Assembly (NCBI RefSeq): GCF_001027925.1
Contig: NZ_LECT01000048.1
Coordinates: 62,001-126,000, forward strand
DNA: 64,000 bases
Direction of reading: 5' to 3'
From: Rhodopirellula islandica
Lineage (GTDB): Bacteria > Planctomycetota > Planctomycetia > Pirellulales > Pirellulaceae
Part shown: piece after piece, positions 56,714-64,000 of the stretch
How the letters are laid out: every line of letters begins with the position of its first letter
Numbering within the stretch: the first letter of the stretch is position 1
Position numbers and translations under genes: made by a program
The notes under the pieces: model-generated
The model's database searches: none
Told to the model about the DNA's origin: nothing
Seen by the model: only the letters and a program-made list of their open reading frames with translations

Positions 56714-58800
56714 ATCGGCTGATGGTTTCTTCGTTCTAGAAACTCTCTCGCTCGCAAGAAGTCAAAACGCCCCTCCTCATCGACCAAGACCTCTGGTTTG
56801 GGCTCCATCTGAAGCGACTTGTCGATCGCTTCAATCGCCGCATTGAACGCGTGCATCCGCTGACCAGCAGGAGCCATCGCGTCCATCGGTTTGGAAACTC
56901 GGTTGGGAAGTGTGCGTAGAGACTTCTCCGCCACAATCCGAATGGCATCGTAAGGGTCATTCAAGGCCAACAACAAATACGGTTCCATCCACTCTGTTCC
57001 CGAAGCCTCCTGGGCGGGAGCCCAACCCATCGCGGCCACTTGGACAGCACGTTGAGCAGCATCACCACTCAACAAATGCAACGCCGATGTCGAGAGATCA
57101 ACCTCGTTTCCCGGTGCCTCCCGATCCGGAAGAGGCTGGCCGTACCAATCGTGCAAGTGATTGGCGACCCAATGGAAACCTCGATCAAGGTGACACAACG
57201 AACAGGCATTGGCCCGGTCACTGACACGGCTTTGTTCGATCGAAGGGCTTGAAATCTGATGGCTGCGAATGGTTTTCAACAACCCATACGTGGTGTGAGG
57301 CATGTGGCAATTCATGCATCGACTGCCATGGGAATCAACCGCGTGATGGGTGTGCATTTCGATTTGCTCTCCCATCTCCGCATGGCACTGCAAACAAGCA
57401 TCGTCCCCGGCCATCCCCTGACCAAGTTGATCGTTCCGCCAACTTGCCAATTGGGTTTCTCGATCCGTCCCTGGGACTTCTGGCGGGTGCATTTGATGGC
57501 AAGACAAACACGTCATTTCACCCTGTTGGAAACAAGCCGACTCGATCAATCCGTTGTATTCACGCCCGGCGATGCGAGGCATGCCATCCGACCAAAACGC
57601 ACCGCCCACATCTTCCATCTCTGACCAGCGTTGAAACGTCTCTGAGTCGCGATGTTCGTCGGTTGCACGGACGACCCTCGAAAATCCGATTTCATCGAGT
57701 CGATCGCCTGGGCGAAACGGGTTCCCCGTCTGCTCATACTCCTGCAAACTCACGACGTCGTAATCGGGCAGAAACACACTGTGACATTGGCCGCAAACAT
57801 CCGCGGATCGCCGCTTGGAAAGCTTCGCTGGATTCACCACCAGATCCGTGACGGCTTCCGTCGTCAAACTCTCCTCCGAGTCTTCGTCTTCGCGGTTGGA
57901 GTGGCGAAGGACATGCCCCTTTCCTTCCCCATGGCACGCTTCGCAGGCGATGCCGAATTCTGCCACGCGAGTGTCCCATTCCAGTGTCTGCTCATTCGAA
58001 CGCTCACGAGGATGCGTCGAATGACATCGACTGCACGTCCGATTCCACGTGCCCAATTCCAGCCCAGCGTGATGGTCTGGAGGTTGCAGAAAACTGGAAT
58101 CGCGAGGAATCCAGCGTTCTTCCTCTATCAGATAGACAATGTCGAGTTGGGCTGGGGTTCCCAAATGGTCGGACGCGTGCCAAAAGACATGCATGTGATG
58201 CGATCCGGTCATCATCAGCAGTTCCCGACGCAACACCATTCCTCCCCGGAACGGATCGGCATAAGTGACGAAAAATGCGTCCTCGTGTCTCTCGAAGGCG
58301 TAACGCTTTCCGTTGACGACCACCTGTTTGTTGACAATGGATTCAGGAGCCGTTTCCTCGCGGATGATTTGTGTCATTGTCCGGTGAAACGATGCGTCCC
58401 AGGATTGGTGCTCCTCAGCGTGGCACTGCAGACAAGTTTCGGAAGCAACGAACCCCGCTTGGAGATCAGCGACGGGACGCAACTGAGACGTCGTCAGCGT
58501 GACCTCGGGTTCCAAGGGCGCGCTGTTCCGATCGTTTTTGCCGACTGGACCGATCGCTTGGGATTCCAGGCGGGATTGAATTCCTGTTGCCTCATCACCC
58601 TCCATCGCCGTGTCGGAAGACACCGGCGAACGAGTGCATCCCAACAAATTGGCCGACAACAAAACGGCTAAAAAGGGCCAACCAAGACGGGGGCCCCAAC
58701 CACGAAAGGACCGTTTGTCAGCCTCCGGATCCTCAGCGATCGTCGCTCGCCTGGACGACCGATCTTCCATCCTCGACGCCTGCCTCTCGTTCCGTTTCAT
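56698..58800 (-). CDS. Octahaem c-type cytochrome lipoprotein
   Basis: This is a 700-residue protein from ATG 58800 (a TTG at 58821 and an ATG at 58770 are alternatives). A basic N-terminus and hydrophobic segment end in lipobox LLGC (Cys about 55). Eight CxxCH haem sites are present: near residues 123 (CLQCH), 256 (CSRCH), 286 (CEACH), 336 (CGQCH), 431 (CLSCH), 469 (CLQCH), 495 (CMNCH) and 533 (CSLCH). Many extra His (GSHHMHVFWHASDH) may serve as axial ligands. The C-terminal 130 residues look helical, HEAT/TPR-like. It resembles cytochrome c554/multihaem families; electron transfer outside the cytoplasm is expected, the partner unknown. It converges on and overlaps the third CRTAC1-type gene. 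Confidence 0.9.
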   Translation of the reverse strand: MKRNERQASRMEDRSSRRATIAEDPEADKRSFRGWGPRLGWPFLAVLLSANLLGCTRSPVSSDTAMEGDEATGIQSRLESQAIGPVGKNDRNSAPLEPEVTLTTSQLRPVADLQAGFVASETCLQCHAEEHQSWDASFHRTMTQIIREETAPESIVNKQVVVNGKRYAFERHEDAFFVTYADPFRGGMVLRRELLMMTGSHHMHVFWHASDHLGTPAQLDIVYLIEEERWIPRDSSFLQPPDHHAGLELGTWNRTCSRCHSTHPRERSNEQTLEWDTRVAEFGIACEACHGEGKGHVLRHSNREDEDSEESLTTEAVTDLVVNPAKLSKRRSADVCGQCHSVFLPDYDVVSLQEYEQTGNPFRPGDRLDEIGFSRVVRATDEHRDSETFQRWSEMEDVGGAFWSDGMPRIAGREYNGLIESACFQQGEMTCLSCHQMHPPEVPGTDRETQLASWRNDQLGQGMAGDDACLQCHAEMGEQIEMHTHHAVDSHGSRCMNCHMPHTTYGLLKTIRSHQISSPSIEQSRVSDRANACSLCHLDRGFHWVANHLHDWYGQPLPDREAPGNEVDLSTSALHLLSGDAAQRAVQVAAMGWAPAQEASGTEWMEPYLLLALNDPYDAIRIVAEKSLRTLPNRVSKPMDAMAPAGQRMHAFNAAIEAIDKSLQMEPKPEVLVDEEGRFDFLRAREFLERRNHQPIHLRE

Positions 58801-59031
58801 TCGTAACTCCGCCTGCGACAATCAACGAGGTTTCAGCTTTCAACATGCATTCCATCACCTCACCCAAACGGATGCAACGAAAGAGAATGACTCGCTGGTC
58901 GAACCGAGCACTGTTCGCGGTCCATCCCTCGGCGAATGCAATCAGAACGTCAATCTACTCCAAAGGGAGAGGTCCTGAATAGCGAGTGCCTGCCACGCCT
59001 TCCTGGCAGTGCGAGCACGAACGTCTCCGGT

Positions 59032-62000
59032 TCAAGACGCCGGCGAGGCTTGCTTTTCGACCATCGCTGCGTCGACGAATTCTTGCAACTCAGACAAGGT
59101 CGTGCGAAGTTGCTGCCATTCCGCCACTTCGATCGCCGCTTCACCCTTGATGGCAATCTCTGACAGTTGGCCCAGTCCGACTGTTCCACCGGAACCTCGG
59201 ATCTGATGCAAATGCTTGCCAACTTGTTCGAGGTCGCCCCGATCGTAGGCGTTGATGATACTGGGCATCGTCTGATCAACCTGATCGATCAAATCACAGG
59301 CAAACGTGTGCAACCAATCGTAGTTGAAGATTTTGTTTGGTTGTGAAACCACCTTCTCAGCGGTCACCGCCACTTCCTCAGCAACCAAGTCACTGACTTC
59401 GTCGTCAACGCTCGATGCGTCCGCAACCACCAAGTCCTCGTCGGTTGACACACGATCCTGCCCGATCGTGTTTCTTGCAACGCTCTGAAGGAGTGAATTG
59501 AGATCGAGCGGCTTGGTTTGGTACTCCGTGCACCCAGCTTCACGACAACGAATCTCATCCCCGGTCATGGCGTTGGCCGTCAATGCAATGATTGGCTGCT
59601 GCACCCCCGATTCACGCAAAGTTGTTGTTGCCGTGTAGCCATCCATCACCGGCATTTGCATGTCCATCAGCACAATGTCGACCATCTCTGGTTGACTCGT
59701 CAGTGCATCGACCGCTTCCTTGCCATTGGTACGGGTGAGAACCTCTGCTCCAGCGTCCTGCAGAAACAAGGACAACAACCGGCGATTCGTTTCACAATCG
59801 TCGACGACCAAAATCTGGACGCCACTCAAATCCACCTCGTCAAATAGGTTCTCTTGGACGCCGTTGCTCGGTGCCACCACCTCTTTCGGCCCCAGCACAC
59901 GGACACCCGGTGGACATTCGATTTCAAATTCGAGGATCATCTGGGTGCCAACGTTCTTCGCACTTGAGACATTCAATGTCCCGTTCAATGCTTCGGTCAA
60001 ACGCTTGCTGATCGACAATCCCAATCCGGTCCCGCCATATTCACGCGTGGTCGAAACATCCGCTTGTTTGAATGGTTCAAAGATCACCGTGCTTTGCTCG
60101 TCCGTCATTCCAATGCCAGTGTCTTCGACCACCAACGTCAACTGCGTGGGAGTTCGCTCGGTTCCGTCTGAAGTCGACGTATCGGACGCAATCGAGATGG
60201 TCACCCCGCCTGCGTTGGTGAATTTGATCGCGTTGCTGGTCAAGTTGGTCAGAATTTGACGAAGTCGCGTTGGATCACTGTAGATTTGCTCTGGAACATC
60301 ACTGTCCACACGAAACGCCAGCGTGATGTCCTTCTCAATCGCTTTGGAACGCAAGGAAGCAATCACGTCTTGGGCCATCCAGCTTGGATTGCAAAGGACC
60401 CGTTCCGTCTCGATCTTGTCGGCCTCGATCTTGGAAATGTCCAAGATGTCATTCAGCAAATGAAGCAGGTGAAGACCATTGGAATGAATCGTTTGCAGGT
60501 GCGACTCACGTTCCGCGTCATCCGTCACCACACCGCGCAACAACAACTCCGTGAATCCCAAGATCCCGGTGATGGGAGTGCGGATCTCGTGACTCATCCG
60601 TGCCAAAAATTCACTTTTGGCTTGATTCGCCTGTTCCGCGATTGTCTTCGCGATCTGAAGTTGATCTTTCGTTGCAGTCAATTGCTGGGCGGTCAGCTCG
60701 AGCTCTTTCGAATGACGCACAACGGAATCCGTTCGTTCCAAAACCTTCCTCTCAAGATTCAAGTTCAAATCTTGCAGTTGCTGGAAGCTGTTGGCCTTTT
60801 CCATCGCAGCGCCGGCTGCGGAGGTCAGATAGTCAGCGATTCGAATTTCATCGTCGTCGTAAAGATTCGAGAATCGCTCGTTGCTGACATACAGGTAGAA
60901 CACGGTCTGATCATTGACATCCACTGGGCTGCACAAGAACGTGCCTTGCCTTGACTTCGTGATGCCATTGGCAACCGTGTTCTCCACCTCCACCACCACC
61001 GTCTGACGAGTGCGGTTCACTTCTTGAACGATCGCTGCATCAAAGGGCATTTCAGGCGGCACTGTCTGATAGCCGCCGCTGTCGGAACGAATCACCAAGA
61101 AGACCTGTTCACCGCGGAGGATCTTTGTCGCGGCGCGACGCACTTCCTGGTAGATCTGTTCCGGAAGGACGCTGGTTGCGATCCGTCGTCCCGACGCAAG
61201 CAGGGAATCGAAACGATTCACCAACGAAAGCGATCCGCTTTCGTTGACGTCGTAGTCGCTGCATTCCAATGCCGCCAGTGTGCCTCGAGCACTTTCAATC
61301 GCATCGGCATCGATCGGCCAACCGAACACCGCCGCGAAATCGGCAAACAAGATCAACGTTTTGGCATGAGCCACCATGGCTCCCTGCTGCTCGGCGACCT
61401 GCAAACTATGTTGGAAGGCGGACTGAGCAGCCCGCAGCTTCCCCGTCAGCGCCAAGTAGGCCGCTCGCTCACGGAAAGCATGGGGAATTTCGTTGGTGAA
61501 CTGCTTGCTGACTTTCACCGCTGTCTTGGTCGCGTGGCCGAGTTCTCGTATCAATCGTTGGCGGCGCTTCGCACTGCGTGGCACCGTCGTTTCAAACTGC
61601 CGGCGCATCGCGGTGCAATACCATGGATAAACGGGACTGACATACGCATTTTTCACTCGAGTTGCCTTGGCGACTGAAATCGCTTTGGCAAATGACTTGA
61701 CTGCCTCGTCGAATTGGTCGTGGTAGAACTCCCGTACGCCTTTGGCCAACAAGACCTGACACATCCGTTGAGAATCCGCCAGATCCCTTGCGAGTTCGTT
61801 CTCGATCACGTCCTCGGGAATGTCCCCGTTGGTCGCTCGAGCCCACACGTCAATGATGTTGCCGGTTGCTTGAAAGTCCCCGCGTTTCAAAGCCGATTCG
61901 AAGTTGATGCGAGACTGTTCCAACGCTTCCTTGTGTCTGCCCAATCGATACAACGCCGCCGCCAACTGGTAACGAGCGATGTGCACTTCCCAGTAGTCAC

Positions 62001-64000
62001 CGGTGCGTTCGAGCATCTTCACCGCTTGCCCGGCTTGATCCACGCATGCCTCGTAGCGTGAAAAAGACAACAACAGAATGCTCAGGAAGTTCCGCGTTTG
62101 CCCCTGGCCCCACACATCGCTGAACGCCTTCCGAATCTCCAAGGACCGGCCAGCGTACTCCACGCCACGATTCTCCCAGCGCAGCAACGTCATCACCGGA
62201 GCATGCTCGGAATAGGACTGGGCCAGAAAGCGAGTGGGCTGAAAACGCTCCGCCGCATTCATCGACCGCAAGTGAGCCCACAGCGTGTAGTACTTGTCGC
62301 GGGTGTACCAATAGGCATGCGCAATTTGGCTGTACAATGACAGCGACATCTGTTCCTCTTCAGTAGGCTGCCCGCCACGTCGCCCAAGAAAACAAGGGAA
62401 CAATGAATTTCGCACCTGCCGGGCACCCTCCAGCGCGATGCGAGCCATCAGCGCCAATCGATTGTTGCAGACCGGTTGCCGAAGCTGCCTCAACGAAGCT
62501 TCAAAGCACTCCACCGCCAAGTTTTTGCTGCCACGTTTAAAATGCAACTCGCCGCGTTTCAACGAGATCCGGGCATGGTGCGTGTCTGTTTCTGCACTTT
62601 CACTGGCTTGATCGAGCCACGTTTCGGCCTTGTCATATTCGCCTTGCAATATCAGCACGTCGCTCATCATCATCTGAATGAGATGAGTCTTCGCACGGTC
62701 CGCATGCGAAATTGCCCGCACGGCAATTCGCAGTTGCTCCTCTGCGCTCACCAATGAAAAGCTGTTCCTCGCAATCTCGGCCGCCCGCAACGCAAACGGC
62801 AATGCTTGTTCGTGCATTTCCGCTGCGTCAAAGTGATAGGCCAACTTGAAGAACTCAAGCGGCTCATGCTCGACGTAGTACTGTCCGATTTGACCGTGCA
62901 TCGACCGAATCCGATCGTTCGACAACTCCTCCAAAATGGATTCCCGAATTTTGTCATGCACAAATGCCAAGATCCGATCGGGACGACTCCATACCAAACG
63001 TTGAACCCGCGCTGGATGGATGGCTTGGTGCGCGTCGGCAAGCCGAATGCCAACCAACTCAGCGGCGACTTCAAGATTGAAGTCGCGACCGATCACCGCG
63101 GCTGCGGTCAGCAACTCGCGTGTTTCATTGGGCAGCCGTGTCAGACGGTCCACCAAGATTTCGCTGGCATCGTCGGCCGCCTGAAAGCTGACCAGCTTCG
63201 CCTGATCGATGCCCCAACTTTTGTCGACCGGACGCAGCGCACTTGATTCGACCAACCCACGTACGATGGCAGATGCCATGAAGGGACTGCCGCCAGCAAA
63301 TCGCTGCACCACATCAATCGCAGCCTGTGGCAACTGCCCCGCCATCGATTCAGCCAGTTGTTGAACCGCTTGATCCGACAAAGGCCCCAGCGAAAGCTTG
63401 ACTGGGAAGCTCACATCATTCAAACGTGAACTCAAACCTTCGTCCGGGCGTGTCACGGCAAACAGAAACAGATGCCGCGCCGGATGCTCGCAGATCGCTT
63501 GGAGAATTCGAAACGATTGATCGTCCATCCATTGGCAATCGTCCAGCGTGATCATCACACTTGTTTCCGGCGTCCCCAGTTCCGTGAACAGGGTGCGGAA
63601 AGCAGAAACGATTCGGCCTTGCCCGAACTCTTCAGGACCAGAAAGCTTCGCGTTGCTCCATCCGAACGCCTTGGCAAGCGCCGGCAGTGCCGTGGTGACT
63701 TCTTGTCGATACGGCTCCATCCGATCGCGTGTGCACTTCAACATTTCTGGATCATTGATCAGATGCTTGATCAGTTGATCCATCGCCTGCAGCCAAATCG
63801 CCGATGGCTGCTGGTTCGCATCCGGTAGCGAACGCCCTCGAAGAACCAAGAATCGCTTCCGTGATGCCAGTCGCGAAACTTCGTTCAACAATCGTGTCTT
63901 CCCCATCCCCGACTCGCTGCGCAGCAGCACTCGATCGGACCGCCCGTCGATCACATTGTCCAAGGACTTCTCAAGCGTTCTGACATGTTCATCACGCCCG
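59032..64000 (-). CDS. Giant hybrid histidine kinase with AAA ATPase, GAF, receiver and HPt domains (5' cut)
   Basis: The frame is open to the window edge, so the start is missing; at least 1655 residues are visible. Counting from the TTG at 63963: AAA_16-type NTPase with Walker [11 protein letters not shown] (17-26) and DDCQWMD; TPR-like helices (about 370-920); a GAF-like domain (about 935-1075); a coiled coil; HisKA with phospho-accepting His1125 in [13 protein letters not shown]; HATPase boxes [18 protein letters not shown] and [13 protein letters not shown]; a receiver with [13 protein letters not shown] (Asp near 1434); and an HPt with LHQIRGSGG (His near 1584). The edge reads [12 protein letters not shown], the usual start of the AAA_16 domain, so a Ser/Thr-kinase domain may lie just outside. 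Confidence 0.93.
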   Translation of the reverse strand, partial: GRDEHVRTLEKSLDNVIDGRSDRVLLRSESGMGKTRLLNEVSRLASRKRFLVLRGRSLPDANQQPSAIWLQAMDQLIKHLINDPEMLKCTRDRMEPYRQEVTTALPALAKAFGWSNAKLSGPEEFGQGRIVSAFRTLFTELGTPETSVMITLDDCQWMDDQSFRILQAICEHPARHLFLFAVTRPDEGLSSRLNDVSFPVKLSLGPLSDQAVQQLAESMAGQLPQAAIDVVQRFAGGSPFMASAIVRGLVESSALRPVDKSWGIDQAKLVSFQAADDASEILVDRLTRLPNETRELLTAAAVIGRDFNLEVAAELVGIRLADAHQAIHPARVQRLVWSRPDRILAFVHDKIRESILEELSNDRIRSMHGQIGQYYVEHEPLEFFKLAYHFDAAEMHEQALPFALRAAEIARNSFSLVSAEEQLRIAVRAISHADRAKTHLIQMMMSDVLILQGEYDKAETWLDQASESAETDTHHARISLKRGELHFKRGSKNLAVECFEASLRQLRQPVCNNRLALMARIALEGARQVRNSLFPCFLGRRGGQPTEEEQMSLSLYSQIAHAYWYTRDKYYTLWAHLRSMNAAERFQPTRFLAQSYSEHAPVMTLLRWENRGVEYAGRSLEIRKAFSDVWGQGQTRNFLSILLLSFSRYEACVDQAGQAVKMLERTGDYWEVHIARYQLAAALYRLGRHKEALEQSRINFESALKRGDFQATGNIIDVWARATNGDIPEDVIENELARDLADSQRMCQVLLAKGVREFYHDQFDEAVKSFAKAISVAKATRVKNAYVSPVYPWYCTAMRRQFETTVPRSAKRRQRLIRELGHATKTAVKVSKQFTNEIPHAFRERAAYLALTGKLRAAQSAFQHSLQVAEQQGAMVAHAKTLILFADFAAVFGWPIDADAIESARGTLAALECSDYDVNESGSLSLVNRFDSLLASGRRIATSVLPEQIYQEVRRAATKILRGEQVFLVIRSDSGGYQTVPPEMPFDAAIVQEVNRTRQTVVVEVENTVANGITKSRQGTFLCSPVDVNDQTVFYLYVSNERFSNLYDDDEIRIADYLTSAAGAAMEKANSFQQLQDLNLNLERKVLERTDSVVRHSKELELTAQQLTATKDQLQIAKTIAEQANQAKSEFLARMSHEIRTPITGILGFTELLLRGVVTDDAERESHLQTIHSNGLHLLHLLNDILDISKIEADKIETERVLCNPSWMAQDVIASLRSKAIEKDITLAFRVDSDVPEQIYSDPTRLRQILTNLTSNAIKFTNAGGVTISIASDTSTSDGTERTPTQLTLVVEDTGIGMTDEQSTVIFEPFKQADVSTTREYGGTGLGLSISKRLTEALNGTLNVSSAKNVGTQMILEFEIECPPGVRVLGPKEVVAPSNGVQENLFDEVDLSGVQILVVDDCETNRRLLSLFLQDAGAEVLTRTNGKEAVDALTSQPEMVDIVLMDMQMPVMDGYTATTTLRESGVQQPIIALTANAMTGDEIRCREAGCTEYQTKPLDLNSLLQSVARNTIGQDRVSTDEDLVVADASSVDDEVSDLVAEEVAVTAEKVVSQPNKIFNYDWLHTFACDLIDQVDQTMPSIINAYDRGDLEQVGKHLHQIRGSGGTVGLGQLSEIAIKGEAAIEVAEWQQLRTTLSELQEFVDAAMVEKQASPAS

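Overview
The window looks like the chromosome of a marine planctomycete, most like Rhodopirellula. The reasons are moderately high G+C and long intergenic gaps, together with several families typical of planctomycetes: paired DUF1549/DUF1553 and DUF1501 genes, DUF1559 proteins with prepilin-like N-termini, DUF1570, CRTAC1-type (ASPIC/UnbV) lipoproteins, a sulfatase and secreted polysaccharide-degrading enzymes. No rRNA, tRNA, CRISPR array, transposase or phage gene was seen. Genus assignment is an inference from gene content.

Layout. 0-5 kb: two small secreted proteins, the flagellar cap gene fliD, convergent ispF and a block of hairpin repeats. 5-12.5 kb: secreted genes encoding a degenerate cyclophilin, a Tat-exported Gfo/Idh/MocA oxidoreductase, a DUF1570 zinc-peptidase-like protein, an unknown exported protein and a DUF4349 lipoprotein. 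12.6-19.5 kb (minus strand): a beta-propeller glycosidase-like protein, then the DUF1501 gene and its DUF1549/DUF1553 c-type cytochrome partner. 20.1-23.8 kb: a tightly coupled three-gene operon encoding a membrane protein, a ketoacyl-synthase-III-like enzyme and a membrane-anchored flavin monooxygenase-like protein; this is the best candidate here for an undescribed pathway. 23.9-27.5 kb: an alkyltransferase-like protein, a LON-domain/Bax-inhibitor-1 pair and dcd. 28.1-32.4 kb: aceE-aceF for pyruvate dehydrogenase, closed by a clear terminator. 32.5-43.6 kb: a loose polysaccharide-use region (GH86-like agarase/porphyranase, PL10 pectate lyase, EF-hand esterase, GH2 glycosidase, sulfatase), with a DUF1697 gene and a DUF1853 gene inside it.

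43.6-47.3 kb: two DUF1559 genes with two small lipoprotein genes in mirror arrangement. 47.4-58.8 kb: three paralogous TPR plus FG-GAP/UnbV lipoproteins packed beside an eight-heme cytochrome c lipoprotein, plausibly one cell-surface module. 59.0 kb to the window edge: a very large hybrid histidine kinase with AAA ATPase, TPR-like, GAF, HisKA, HATPase, receiver and HPt parts, cut by the window end.

Between genes there are at least four families of short inverted repeats. The most striking is a palindromic element of about 130 bp with 10-bp terminal repeats CTAAGCAGGT. It has three full copies, one diverged copy and one half copy here, in two sub-families and both orientations.
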